Part shown: positions 19,678 to 28,398 of the stretch, piece by piece | How the letters are laid out: every line of letters begins with the position of its first letter | Numbering within the stretch: position 1 is the stretch's first letter | NCBI RefSeq assembly: GCF_007990935.1 | Contig: NZ_BJXJ01000001.1 | Span: forward strand, 124,001-188,000 | Length of the DNA stretch: 64,000 nucleotides | DNA from: Vibrio sagamiensis NBRC 104589 | Lineage (GTDB): Bacteria > Pseudomonadota > Gammaproteobacteria > Enterobacterales > Vibrionaceae | Direction of reading: 5' to 3' | The notes under the pieces: generated by a model | The model's database searches: none | The model's input: the letters and a program-made list of their open reading frames with translations, nothing else | What the model was told of the DNA's origin: nothing | Made by a program: the position numbers and the translations under genes

Positions 19678-20862
19678 ATGCTTAATATTACTGATAAAAA
19701 AAAGGAAGAGAAAATACCAGCTTGGCTGCGATTAGGGTTTAGACCATTCTTCTTATGTGGTTCTATTTACGCTATGGTGGCGATTACGGCATGGGTATGG
19801 ATCTTTCAAACTGGGCAGCCTAACATGCTTAATGTTCCAGCTTTGTGGTGGCACGTACATGAAATGTTATTTGGTTTTTCGATGGCTATTGTCGTGGGGT
19901 TTGTATTGACGGCGGTGCAAAACTGGACCGGTATTAATGGCACTAAGCATTACACTCTATTTGCTCTGTTTACTTTATGGTTGCTCCCTCGAGTTTTATT
20001 GTGGCTACCTGCCCCATTATGGTTAATTTGCTCTGTTGAGATTGTCTTCTTACTGTTTGCGGCCTACGAAGTCGGATGGCGAGTGTTCCGTTCCAAAGGT
20101 TGGCGTAATCTGTTTTTTATTCCCCTTTTTTTTCTCGCTATGTTAGCGAATGTGGCTAGCTATGTCGCAATAGACGGTTCGTATGGAATAACTCCTTCAG
20201 CGGTATGGCAGGCCATGCTGTGGTGGTTTGCTTTATTACTCTCTGTCATGGGAGGGAGAGTCATTCCCTTTTTTACAGCCCGTCGATTTCAATTTGATAA
20301 GGCGCAACCTTTAGTTTGGCTTGAATGGTTGGCAACATTACCTCTCGCCCTGTTATTCGTGCTCAGTTTTTCCGCAGAGTGGTTTAGCTTGTTGGGCAAG
20401 CCACTAATGTTAGTTGCAGGCTTGGCTCAGTTAGTGCGTCTTTTACGTTGGAAGCCTTGGTTAACATTTAAGGAGCCAATGGTTTGGTCTTTACACCTTG
20501 CGTATGCTTGTTTACCGATCAGTTTAATTTTACGAGGTGGGTGGGATAATGCTTTTGCCAGCCATAACTTGATTCATTTATTTACTATTGGAGCTTTAGG
20601 TGGTTTGATTTTAGCGATGATCACCCGTGTAACGATGGGGCACACAGGTCGAATGATTTATCAAGGACCGAATATGAGCCTAGCATTCGCCGCGGTGTTT
20701 ATCGCTGCCTTAACCCGCAGTTTAGGTGTGCTATGGGCACCGAGTGAAATGTTGCTGTGGATCGAATTGAGTGGTGGTTTATGGGTATTTGCTTTCGGGC
20801 TATTTGTATGGCGATTTGGTTTGATGCTGCTTAGCCCTAGACCTGATGGGCATCCAGGATAA
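19678..20862 (+). CDS. nnrS: NnrS family haem-copper membrane protein
   Basis: Polytopic inner-membrane protein of 394 residues with about twelve helices. Conserved histidine motifs of the family are present: WWHVHEMLFGF near residue 60 and NLIHLFTIGALGG with TRVTMGHTGR in the second half. NnrS members protect against nitric oxide and nitrosative stress; the exact chemistry is not settled. Control by the NsrR-like site upstream supports the call. The ATG at 19678 follows AGAAGGT with good spacing. No other nitric-oxide gene lies in the window. Confidence 0.92.
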   Translation: MLNITDKKKEEKIPAWLRLGFRPFFLCGSIYAMVAITAWVWIFQTGQPNMLNVPALWWHVHEMLFGFSMAIVVGFVLTAVQNWTGINGTKHYTLFALFTLWLLPRVLLWLPAPLWLICSVEIVFLLFAAYEVGWRVFRSKGWRNLFFIPLFFLAMLANVASYVAIDGSYGITPSAVWQAMLWWFALLLSVMGGRVIPFFTARRFQFDKAQPLVWLEWLATLPLALLFVLSFSAEWFSLLGKPLMLVAGLAQLVRLLRWKPWLTFKEPMVWSLHLAYACLPISLILRGGWDNAFASHNLIHLFTIGALGGLILAMITRVTMGHTGRMIYQGPNMSLAFAAVFIAALTRSLGVLWAPSEMLLWIELSGGLWVFAFGLFVWRFGLMLLSPRPDGHPG

Positions 20863-20958
20863 ATAATAATAAATTATTAGAATTACTCCTCAAAGTGGTT
20901 AAAACATCAGCCTTACTAAACAGTGGCTGTTAAGTAAGTATATCTATGAAAGTTATTT

Positions 20959-21045
20959 ATGAGTATTGGCAAGAACGGCTTAGGTCTAAGGGGCGTCATT
21001 AATCGACTGTTCTATCGTCAATATAGTCATGGTAAAGAGCATTAA
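20959..21045 (+). CDS. Possible 28-residue small protein downstream of nnrS
   Basis: A frame starting MSIGKNGLGLRGVINRLF and ending YRQYSHGKEH, basic and amphipathic. An overlapping 18-codon frame (ATG at 20946) reads MKVIYEYWQERLRSKGRH. Together they may be a frameshifted remnant of one small gene, or two chance frames. There is no strong ribosome-binding site and the stop abuts the glpD terminator. I do not recognise either peptide. Confidence 0.2.
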   Translation: MSIGKNGLGLRGVINRLFYRQYSHGKEH

Positions 21046-21081
21046 TAAAAACCCCATATCGAATAATAACGATACGGGGTT
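21043..21081 (-). terminator. Intrinsic terminator of glpD
   Basis: On the minus strand AACCCCGTATCG pairs with CGATATGGGGTT around TTATTATT (one G-T pair), followed by TTTATT. It sits 17 bases after the glpD stop. Confidence 0.9.
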
Positions 21082-21097
21082 ATGAATTAATTGAAAA

Positions 21098-22657
21098 CTA
21101 GCCAGCTTGAGATAGGTTTACAACATTTGTTTGTGTTTTGTCTTTTAAGTAAGCTGCTAATTCTTGTTGTTGTTCTTCGGTCATGTAAAGGCCTAGTTTA
21201 GTGCGACGCCATAGGATATCTTCCTCATTACATGCCATTTCGTGGTTAATGAGATAATCAATTTCACGCTGATAGACACCATGAGCTTGGTCGGAGAAGC
21301 GGTGCCCCATGTCATCGAGGCAAGTGGTATCTTTGACGATCTTCCAAGTAAGGGTACCAAACAATGTGACATAACGAAGCAACAAAGCTTCTGGAATCCA
21401 TGGGTAATGAGTGTGAATCATACTGGCCAATTGCTCTCGACTGCAACTGAAATTACCGCCAGGTAGTGCTTGGTTCGCAGTCCAGTCTTCTCCCATTTCA
21501 GGGAAGTAAGGTGCCAATTTATGCATTGCAGCTTGGCCTAATTTACGATAAGTCGTAAGTTTTCCACCAAAAATAGAAAGTAAAGGCGCTTGATCCTGCT
21601 TTGAATCTAGCTCTAAAGTATAGTCACGAGTGATTGCTTGTGGTGAATCTGACTCGTCATCACACAAAGGTCGCACTCCACTGTAAGACCAGACCACGTC
21701 ATCACGTTTGAGCTGTTGAACAAAGTGTTGGTTGACAATGTCGATCAGATAATCCACTTCTTCTTCCGAAATAGAGACTTTACGTGGATCGCCTTTATAT
21801 TCGACATCCGTTGTGCCGATAATTGAAAATTTATCTAAGTAAGGGATCATAAAGACAATACGGTTGTCTTTATTTTGCAGAATATAAGCTTGTGGTTCAT
21901 CATGGATACGAGGGACGACAATATGGGAACCTTTAATCAAGCGGATATTGCGTGGTGATTGTTGTTCAAGGCCATCATCAAAAAATTGTTTTACCCAAGG
22001 GCCAGCTGCATTAACCAAAGCTTTTGCTGTTCGTTCGAAACGTTGATCAGTGATAATATCGTGTATGGTGACATGCCATACACCATCTTTGCGTTTGGCG
22101 CTTTCAACCCGACAATAGTTACGTATTTCGGCATTATTTTCTTTAGCGGCTAATACGTTGAGTAATACCATACGAGCATCATCAACCCAACAGTCCGAGT
22201 ATTCAAAACCAACTTTTATTTCAGGCTTTAGTAGACCTGATTGAGCAAGGTTAATGGTTTTACTTGCAGGAAGTGTCGTGCGCTTACCTAAATTATCATA
22301 AAGGAATAGGCCGCTACGTATCATCCATGCAGGACGTAAAAATGGACGATGCGGTAGACGGAAACGCATTGGCCAAGCGATATGCGGTGCTTTTCTCAGC
22401 AAGACTTCTCGCTCTGCGAGTGCTTCAGACACCAAACGAAATTCATAATGTTCAAGATAACGAAGCCCGCCATGGATCAGTTTTGAGCTTGCAGAAGAAG
22501 TGGCAGAAGCAAAATCCTGCGCTTCATACAGTCCGACATTTAATCCACGACCAGCAGCATCAGCTGCGATACCTGCACCGTTAATACCGCCACCAACTAT
22601 GATTAGATCCATTGTTGGGAGTACATCATTTGTTATTTTATTGTGTTGTATACTCAT
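21098..22657 (-). CDS. glpD: Aerobic glycerol-3-phosphate dehydrogenase
   Basis: Membrane-associated flavoprotein that oxidises sn-glycerol 3-phosphate to dihydroxyacetone phosphate and passes electrons to the quinone pool. The 519-residue protein has the FAD-binding VGGGINGAGIA motif at residues 21-31, then ATSSASSKLIHGGLRYLEHYE, GTTDVEY and SGVRPLCDDE, all as in E. coli GlpD (501 aa). GAGG eight bases before the ATG at 22657 supports this start over the internal MDLII. It is leftward, with GlpR-like sites upstream and its own terminator downstream. Confidence 0.97.
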   Translation of the reverse strand: MSIQHNKITNDVLPTMDLIIVGGGINGAGIAADAAGRGLNVGLYEAQDFASATSSASSKLIHGGLRYLEHYEFRLVSEALAEREVLLRKAPHIAWPMRFRLPHRPFLRPAWMIRSGLFLYDNLGKRTTLPASKTINLAQSGLLKPEIKVGFEYSDCWVDDARMVLLNVLAAKENNAEIRNYCRVESAKRKDGVWHVTIHDIITDQRFERTAKALVNAAGPWVKQFFDDGLEQQSPRNIRLIKGSHIVVPRIHDEPQAYILQNKDNRIVFMIPYLDKFSIIGTTDVEYKGDPRKVSISEEEVDYLIDIVNQHFVQQLKRDDVVWSYSGVRPLCDDESDSPQAITRDYTLELDSKQDQAPLLSIFGGKLTTYRKLGQAAMHKLAPYFPEMGEDWTANQALPGGNFSCSREQLASMIHTHYPWIPEALLLRYVTLFGTLTWKIVKDTTCLDDMGHRFSDQAHGVYQREIDYLINHEMACNEEDILWRRTKLGLYMTEEQQQELAAYLKDKTQTNVVNLSQAG

Positions 22658-22717
22658 AAATAAAACCTCTTGGTGAGCGAACGAGCATTGTCAAATCAAG
22701 TTATATCATAGACTAAG

Positions 22718-22755
22718 TTTCGTTTTTGTTCATTATTTATTTTCGTTTTTGAGCG
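22718..22755 (-). promoter_or_regulatory. GlpR-like operators upstream of glpD
   Basis: Two related blocks: TTTCG with TTCA exactly 10 bp later (22718-22732), and TTTCG with AGCG 10 bp later (22741-22755). They match the 10-bp-spaced TTTCG pattern upstream of glpT and, on the opposite strand, upstream of glpF. GlpR is encoded next door. Confidence 0.55.
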
Positions 22756-22772
22756 TTTTGTGTGATTGAAAT

Positions 22773-22803
22773 GAAAAAAAGCGCCTATTTTATAAAAGGC
22801 GCT
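22773..22803 (-). terminator. Intrinsic terminator of glpR
   Basis: Leftward hairpin: AGCGCCT pairs with AGGCGCT, followed on the minus strand by seven T. It separates glpR from glpD transcription. Confidence 0.9.
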
Positions 22804-22903
22804 CATGAGGAGAGGTTTTTAATGCTCGAATACAGAATATATTGGTTATGTGTCTTTTGGCTACCGACGATCTTTGTTTTTGGAAGATATTGACGTGTAC
22901 GTT

Positions 22904-23671
22904 TTATGCTGTGACGACTTCTAATGGGATAGAAGCATCTGCTAGAATCGATAAAATTTCTGCTGGTGGTTGTTTGTTAGTCAAAACCATATTCAATTGA
23001 TCAATATTACCGAGCTTAACCATCGCATTGCGGCCGAATTTTGAGTGGTCGACAGCAAGAAAAACGCTGCGACTATTATCGATAATAGCTTGTTTCACTC
23101 GAACTTCGTGATAGTCAAAATCTAGCAGTGAGCCATCGAAGTCGATACCACTGATACCTAAAATGCCAAAATCAAGTCGGAATTGCTTGACGAAATCTAA
23201 AGTGGCTTCCCCTACAATACCGCCATCTCGGTTACGAACTTCACCGCCAGCAAGGATAACTTTAATTTCAGGGTTGGATAATAAAATACTGGCAACATTG
23301 ATGTTATTGGTGACAACGCGTAACTGCTTATGTTTTTTATTTAGTGCTCGAGCAACAGCCTCAGGAGTGGTTCCGATATCAATAAAGAGTGTTGCCCCGT
23401 CAGGAATGTGTTTTACTAATGCTTCAGCAATGACATCTTTTTCATTGAAGTTCAACTCTTTACGCATGCTGTAGGAAGTATTTTCTGAGCTTAAAGGAAC
23501 AGTGGCTCCACCATGGTAGCGACGAATTTTATTTTCATCGGCAAGCTCATTAAGATCTCGTCGGATGGTTTGAGGGCTGACATTAAATTTATCAACCAGT
23601 TCATCAGTACTGACGTAACCTTGTTTTATAACCAATTCAATAATTTGTTGGTGTCTTGGTATTTGTTTCAT
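22904..23671 (-). CDS. glpR: Glycerol-3-phosphate regulon repressor
   Basis: DeoR-family repressor, 255 residues, induced by glycerol 3-phosphate. It has an N-terminal winged helix (HQQIIELVIKQGYVSTDELVDKF, then SPQTIRRDLNEL) and a C-terminal sugar-phosphate sensor with FIDIGTTPEAVA, VVTNN, LAGGEVRNRDGG and DHSKFGRNAMV, very close to E. coli GlpR (252 aa). I chose MKQIPRHQQ at 23671 because AAGGAG stands directly upstream; the longer frame lacks this. It lies between glpK and glpD, each unit with its own terminator. Confidence 0.96.
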   Translation of the reverse strand: MKQIPRHQQIIELVIKQGYVSTDELVDKFNVSPQTIRRDLNELADENKIRRYHGGATVPLSSENTSYSMRKELNFNEKDVIAEALVKHIPDGATLFIDIGTTPEAVARALNKKHKQLRVVTNNINVASILLSNPEIKVILAGGEVRNRDGGIVGEATLDFVKQFRLDFGILGISGIDFDGSLLDFDYHEVRVKQAIIDNSRSVFLAVDHSKFGRNAMVKLGNIDQLNMVLTNKQPPAEILSILADASIPLEVVTA

Positions 23672-23781
23672 TAAACACTCCTTGGGCATTGGTATTGTAT
23701 TAACGCCTCAAAATAGAAATTAGTCTATGACTATTGTGCTTGATTCAGTACGATGTGAGAAGATAATTTATTTCTCTAGGT

Positions 23782-23808
23782 AAAAAGAGCGCTTTAATAG
23801 CGCTCTTG
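23782..23808 (-). terminator. Intrinsic terminator of glpFK
   Basis: Leftward hairpin AAGAGCGCT/AGCGCTCTT around ATTAA, followed by TTTTA on the minus strand. Confidence 0.9.
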
Positions 23809-23833
23809 TGAGTTATTTCATCATTTACTCAAA

Positions 23834-25351
23834 TTATTCCTCTTCGCTGTGAAGCTCCGACCAAACTTGAGCGCATTTAACCGCTCGCTTCCAACCTTTG
23901 TATCGTCGGTTACGTTTTGTTTCGTCTTCGTGTGGTTGAAATGTTTGCTCAACTACCGCTTTATTTTCAAGCTCTTCAAGGCTACTCCAGAAGCCTACAG
24001 CTAAACCTGCAAGGTAAGCAGCACCTAAAGCTGTCACTTCGGTGACCTTGGGGCGATGTACTTCAGTGCCAAGAACATCAGATTGGAACTGCATCAGGAA
24101 GTTATTGGCAACGGCACCACCATCCACTCGAAGGTTTTCTAATTTGATGCTAGAGTCGGCTTGCATCGCATCTAAAACATCACGAGTTTGATAAGCAATA
24201 CCCTCTAAAGTTGCTCGTATAATATGATTTGAATTTATGCCTCGGGTCAGTCCAACAATGGTTCCTCTTGCATATGCATCCCAATAGGGGGCACCAAGTC
24301 CAGTGAACGCTGGCACTACATAGACCCCGTTGGATGAATCAACCTTAGTTGCAAAGTATTCTGAGTCTTCTGCTCCAGCTAAAATTTTTAATTCATCACG
24401 TAGCCATTGAATTGAAGCTCCGCCCATAAACACAGCGCCTTCAAGTGCATAGGCAGGCTCACCTTTCGGGCCACAAGCAAGAGTAGTCAGTAGCCCATTT
24501 TTAGAAGTCACTTTCTCTTGCCCTGTGTTCATAAGCAGAAAACACCCAGTTCCGTAAGTATTTTTTGCCTGTCCGGGTTGTACGCACATTTGACCGAAGA
24601 GAGCAGCCTGCTGGTCGCCAGCAATGCCAGCAATAGGGATGCGAGTGCCCCCTTTTCCACCGATATTTGTTTGGCCGTAAATTTCAGAAGAAGCTTTAAC
24701 TTCTGGCATCATGGATACAGGTATATCAAGTTCATCTAATAACGTTTTATCCCAGCTCAGGTCATTGATATTAAAAAGCATCGTCCGAGAAGCATTGGTA
24801 TAGTCAGTTGCGTGTACTCGGCCTTGAGTCATTTTCCATACCAACCAAGTATCTATAGTGCCAAATAAGAGTTTACCCGCTTGCGCTTGTTCACGTGCAC
24901 CTTCGACATTGTCTAAAATCCATTTCACTTTAGTACCAGAAAAATAAGGATCAAGAACTAGCCCGGTACTATCACGTACGTATTCTTCTAATCCGTGTGC
25001 TTTAAGCTCTTCACAGATATCAGCAGTACGACGACATTGCCAAACAATAGCGTTATATACAGGTTTGCCTGTTTCTTTATTCCAAACGATGGTTGTTTCA
25101 CGTTGGTTGGTAATACCAATTCCCGCCAATTGATCGCTACTAATTCCTTTTTTTGCTAGTGCTTCAATTAAGGTTGAACTTTGTGTTGCCCAGATTTCCA
25201 TTGGATCATGCTCAACCCAGCCTGCTTGAGGATATATCTGGGTAAATTCTCTTTGAGCGACGCTCACAATATTAGCGTCATGATCCAAAATGACAGCACG
25301 AGAACTTGTTGTTCCTTGGTCTAGAGCAACGATGTATTTTTGCTCAGTCAT
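23834..25351 (-). CDS. glpK: Glycerol kinase
   Basis: Phosphorylates glycerol to sn-glycerol 3-phosphate with ATP, trapping it in the cytosol. The 505-residue protein matches E. coli GlpK (502 aa) from DQGTTSSRA through [17 protein letters not shown]. The fructose-1,6-bisphosphate loop GGKGGTR is intact. The segment that binds EIIA-Glc in E. coli (472-481) reads [10 protein letters not shown] here (473-482), so the zinc-ligand Glu478 aligns with Lys; inhibition by EIIA-Glc may be lost. It follows glpF by 48 bases in the same operon. Confidence 0.97.
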   Translation of the reverse strand: MTEQKYIVALDQGTTSSRAVILDHDANIVSVAQREFTQIYPQAGWVEHDPMEIWATQSSTLIEALAKKGISSDQLAGIGITNQRETTIVWNKETGKPVYNAIVWQCRRTADICEELKAHGLEEYVRDSTGLVLDPYFSGTKVKWILDNVEGAREQAQAGKLLFGTIDTWLVWKMTQGRVHATDYTNASRTMLFNINDLSWDKTLLDELDIPVSMMPEVKASSEIYGQTNIGGKGGTRIPIAGIAGDQQAALFGQMCVQPGQAKNTYGTGCFLLMNTGQEKVTSKNGLLTTLACGPKGEPAYALEGAVFMGGASIQWLRDELKILAGAEDSEYFATKVDSSNGVYVVPAFTGLGAPYWDAYARGTIVGLTRGINSNHIIRATLEGIAYQTRDVLDAMQADSSIKLENLRVDGGAVANNFLMQFQSDVLGTEVHRPKVTEVTALGAAYLAGLAVGFWSSLEELENKAVVEQTFQPHEDETKRNRRYKGWKRAVKCAQVWSELHSEEE

Positions 25352-25383
25352 AAAAGAATCCTTATGTTTTGTTATTTATATTT

Positions 25384-25399
25384 TATACCCAAGTGACTT
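25384..25399 (-). repeat. Copy of a small intergenic repeat (TATACCCAAGTGACTT)
   Basis: A 16-base word in the glpF-glpK gap, directly after the glpF stop. Related words occur at 48157-48172 and, inverted, at 59784-59799. From memory such TATACCCAAGT words are common in Vibrio intergenic regions. Confidence 0.4.
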
Positions 25400-26254
25400 T
25401 TATGAGGCTCGAACTTGTTCGGTCTCTGTTTGTTCACATTGATTAGGAATGGTGCAGCCTTGGCCTTGTTTTGGTAAGTAATTGGCAATTGCTTTTGGGT
25501 AAAGCCAAGCACCAAAACAAGCACCCGTAATTGGAGCCAGAATTGGAATAATAAAGTATGGAATATCTCGTGCTCCAGTGAGAGCATGTTCCCATCCAGC
25601 TAAGTAAGCAAAAAGTTTAGGGCCAAAATCGCGGGCAGGGTTCATTGCAAAACCAGTCAATGGACCTAAAGAGCAGCCAATTACTGCAATGAGAATACCA
25701 ATAAGAAGAGGGTTTAAAGCACCTCGTGAAGCACCGTTGTTCTCATCACCAAGAGCGAGAATAACAAACAGTAGCACGGCGGTAATAACGAATTCTACGG
25801 CAAAAGCGCTCATCAATGATAATGAGGCATGAGGGTAAGTAGAAAAAATGCCAGCAGTACTTAATGCTTCTTGGCTACCACGAGTAAAATTATGTGCGAT
25901 TTCATAGTCTGTAAATAGATTACTATACAAACTATAAACCAGCGCGGCTGAGCAAAATGCCCCCAGTACTTGGGCAACAATATAAGGTAGCACTTTATTT
26001 TTATTGAAACCATGAAACATAGCTAGAGCGATAGTGACGGCAGGGTTAATATGGGCACCAGATACACCTGCAGTACAGTAAATAGCAATAGTGACTCCAA
26101 GGCCCCAAACGATGCTGACTTCCCACTGTCCAAATTCAGCACCGGTTAGTACCATTGCTGCAACGCAACCGACACCAAAAAAGATCAGTATTGCAGTGCC
26201 AATAAACTCGGCTAAACATTTTCCAAGAAGGGATGAGGGGGAGTTGAACGTCAT
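25400..26254 (-). CDS. glpF: Glycerol uptake facilitator
   Basis: Aquaglyceroporin of the inner membrane, 284 residues (281 in E. coli), that lets glycerol diffuse into the cell. Both half-helix motifs are present: SGAHINPAVT and GFAMNPARDFGP, and six membrane helices fit the profile. The Asp after the second NPAR is the glyceroporin-type residue. I chose the ATG at 26254 (MTFNSPSSLLGKCLAEFIGTA) with AAGGAC upstream; the longer frame adds 19 unlikely residues. First gene of glpF-glpK. Confidence 0.97.
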   Translation of the reverse strand: MTFNSPSSLLGKCLAEFIGTAILIFFGVGCVAAMVLTGAEFGQWEVSIVWGLGVTIAIYCTAGVSGAHINPAVTIALAMFHGFNKNKVLPYIVAQVLGAFCSAALVYSLYSNLFTDYEIAHNFTRGSQEALSTAGIFSTYPHASLSLMSAFAVEFVITAVLLFVILALGDENNGASRGALNPLLIGILIAVIGCSLGPLTGFAMNPARDFGPKLFAYLAGWEHALTGARDIPYFIIPILAPITGACFGAWLYPKAIANYLPKQGQGCTIPNQCEQTETEQVRAS

Positions 26255-26365
26255 ATTTATTGTCCTTTTTGTTACAAATTCTTCTATCCAAAACATCTCA
26301 CTAAAGGGCAATTACTTGAGATACTTTGCGCATAGTACAAAGTTATTTTGCATGTATTGGTGATA

Positions 26366-26380
26366 CCGAAAATAAACGAG
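26366..26380 (-). promoter_or_regulatory. GlpR-like operator upstream of glpF
   Basis: CCGAAAATAAACGAG: two CGA words start exactly 10 bp apart (26367 and 26377). Read on the minus strand this is CTCG then TTCG, the same spacing as upstream of glpD and glpT. It lies about 115 bases before the glpF start. Confidence 0.5.
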
Positions 26381-26635
26381 CAATAAAACTGAGTGTTTGA
26401 GCATGTATTTGCGAAAAAAGGGTCGATTTTTTGTTAATTAACGCAGCTTTTGAATATTTAGTAAATAGTGATAATGACTGAGCAATGTGTTTTTTTGAAT
26501 GAACTTTGAGCGCTAAATATTGTTCAATAGTTAAAGTAAAATTTAAATTTTTAATGGTTTCACGTTCTAATTTTATTTTAAATGATTTAATTTTCGTTTT
26601 GAAAATTTTGAGGTTATCTTTTAAGCTGTTTTTTT

Positions 26636-26651
26636 TGTGATTGATGTCATG
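26636..26651 (+). promoter_or_regulatory. CRP-like site 1 upstream of glpT
   Basis: TGTGA-TTGATG-TCATG, eight of ten consensus positions. CRP control of glpTQ is established in E. coli. Confidence 0.5.
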
Positions 26652-26695
26652 TTTGAATTTATAAGTGATGATAAATTTGTAAATTTTGGCTGTTG

Positions 26696-26711
26696 TGTAG
26701 GATTTATCACA
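26696..26711 (+). promoter_or_regulatory. CRP-like site 2 upstream of glpT
   Basis: TGTAG-GATTTA-TCACA, with a perfect right half and eight of ten consensus positions. It immediately precedes the phased GlpR-like array. Confidence 0.5.
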
Positions 26712-26726
26712 GAAATTGATTCACCA

Positions 26727-26776
26727 TTTCATAAAATGTCGTTTAGTTTCGCACTCTTTCGTTTTTTTTCGTACGA
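26727..26776 (+). promoter_or_regulatory. Phased array of TTTCG words upstream of glpT, candidate GlpR operator
   Basis: The cytosines of TTTCA, TGTCG, TTTCG, TTTCG and TTTCG lie at 26730, 26740, 26750, 26760 and 26770, exactly 10 bp apart, so all face the same side of the helix. The last copy continues into the palindrome TTCGTACGAA. Pairs with identical spacing occur upstream of glpD and glpF. GlpR binding is inferred. Confidence 0.6.
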
Positions 26777-26978
26777 AGTTGGGTGTTATTCATACTGCTA
26801 GTTTGAATAAGTTCACGTTCTGTTCATTAAATAAAAGCGCTTAATTTTGAAGTATCCACTTAATATATTTTGTCAGTACTCACGACTGAACTTAAATAGT
26901 AATGAATACTCTTGATAAAAAGCCTATGAACATGCTTATTTAAACGGTGCTTTGTTGAAAATTATTAATGGGGTTCCT

Positions 26979-28346
26979 ATGTTTGGAATATTCAAACCTA
27001 AGGCGCATATTGAACGCTTGCGAGAAAGCAAGATCGATCGCACTTATACAAGGTTACGATGGCAGTTATTTGCCGGCATTTTTTTCGGATACGCAGGTTA
27101 TTACCTAGTACGTAAAAACTTCAGTTTGGCCATGCCTTACCTGATTGAACAGGGCTTTAGCCGAGGTGATCTCGGTGTTGCTTTAGCAGCTGTCTCTATT
27201 GCCTACGGTTTATCTAAATTTTTAATGGGAAGTGTTTCGGACCGTTCTAATCCTCGCTATTTCTTGAGTGCTGGATTGATCATGTCAGCGCTGGTTATGT
27301 TTTGCTTTGGCTTCATGCCATGGGCGACAGCCAGTATTCCTGCCATGTTTTGCCTATTGTTCTTAAATGGTTGGTTTCAAGGTATGGGATGGCCAGCTTG
27401 TGGTCGAACCATGGTTCACTGGTGGTCGCGTAAAGAGCGGGGCAAGATCGTTTCAGTCTGGAATGTCGCACATAATGTCGGTGGTGGTCTGATCGGCCCA
27501 ATGTTCCTATTTGGCTTATGGGCATTTAACGACGATTGGCACACTGCATTTTATGTTCCCGCCTTTTTTGCCACACTCGTTGCTGTCTTCATTTGGATAA
27601 CACTGAGAGATACTCCTCAATCTTGTGGTTTACCATCGATAGAAGAATATAAAAATGATTACCCAGACAGCTACGATAAAGCTTATGAAAATGAAATGAC
27701 TGCGAAGGAAATCTTCTTCAAGTATGTCTTTTCCAATAAGCTACTTTGGGCGATTGCAATTGCTAATGCTTTTGTTTATCTCATTCGTTACGGTGTGCTT
27801 GACTGGGCACCCGTCTATTTGAGCGAAGCGAAAGGTTTCAGCGTGGATAAATCGTCATGGGCCTATTTCTTATATGAGTGGGCTGGTATTCCAGGCACAC
27901 TATTATGTGGTTGGATCTCTGACAAGCTATTTAAAGGACGTCGTGCGCCTGCAGGAATTCTATTTATGGTGCTGGTCATGATCGCTGTGCTTGTTTACTG
28001 GTTTAATCCAGCAGGTAACCCAGAAGTTGACATGATGGCTCTCGTGGCGATCGGCTTCCTCATTTATGGTCCTGTGATGCTAATTGGCTTATATGCTCTT
28101 GAATTAGCTCCTAAAAAGGCAGCTGGTACAGCGGCAGGTCTGACCGGACTCTTTGGTTATCTTGGTGGTGCCGTTGCAGCGAATGCGATTCTTGGTTACA
28201 CGGTGGATCACTTTGGTTGGGATGGTGGATTTATCATTCTGGTTGGTTCATGTGTTGCTGCACTGTTATGTCTGGCATATGCGTATATTGGTGAACGAGA
28301 TTTCCACAATAAAAAACAACAAGAAAAAACCGCATTAGCGTCATAA
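26979..28346 (+). CDS. glpT: Glycerol-3-phosphate:phosphate antiporter
   Basis: Major-facilitator inner-membrane antiporter that exchanges external glycerol 3-phosphate for internal phosphate, 455 residues with twelve helices. It aligns with E. coli GlpT throughout: [19 protein letters not shown] carries the substrate-binding Arg, [19 protein letters not shown] and NVGGG follow, and the second substrate Arg is in the [10 protein letters not shown] segment. I chose [10 protein letters not shown] at 26979; the frame could start nine codons earlier, but relatives begin here. It also imports fosfomycin in species where this has been tested. Confidence 0.96.
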   Translation: MFGIFKPKAHIERLRESKIDRTYTRLRWQLFAGIFFGYAGYYLVRKNFSLAMPYLIEQGFSRGDLGVALAAVSIAYGLSKFLMGSVSDRSNPRYFLSAGLIMSALVMFCFGFMPWATASIPAMFCLLFLNGWFQGMGWPACGRTMVHWWSRKERGKIVSVWNVAHNVGGGLIGPMFLFGLWAFNDDWHTAFYVPAFFATLVAVFIWITLRDTPQSCGLPSIEEYKNDYPDSYDKAYENEMTAKEIFFKYVFSNKLLWAIAIANAFVYLIRYGVLDWAPVYLSEAKGFSVDKSSWAYFLYEWAGIPGTLLCGWISDKLFKGRRAPAGILFMVLVMIAVLVYWFNPAGNPEVDMMALVAIGFLIYGPVMLIGLYALELAPKKAAGTAAGLTGLFGYLGGAVAANAILGYTVDHFGWDGGFIILVGSCVAALLCLAYAYIGERDFHNKKQQEKTALAS

Positions 28347-28354
28347 AAAGTTAA

Positions 28355-28380
28355 AGAGGCAGTGAAATACTGCCTTTTTC
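28355..28380 (+). terminator. Intrinsic terminator between glpT and glpQ
   Basis: AGGCAGT (28357-28363) pairs with ACTGCCT (28369-28375) around GAAAT, then TTTTC. It lies inside the expected glpT-glpQ operon and probably lowers glpQ expression relative to glpT. Confidence 0.8.
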
Positions 28381-28398
28381 ATATCAAGGAAAATAACA

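Larger units (their letters stand above)
26255..26978. other. Divergent glpF/glpT control region
   Basis: 724 very AT-rich bases with no credible gene. Near glpF lies a GlpR-like pair (26367-26379). In the glpT half lie two CRP-like sites and a phased TTTCG array (all listed separately). The stretch 26430-26630 shows only AT-rich sequence with A/T tracts and no element I recognise; it could be bent DNA. Confidence 0.6.
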
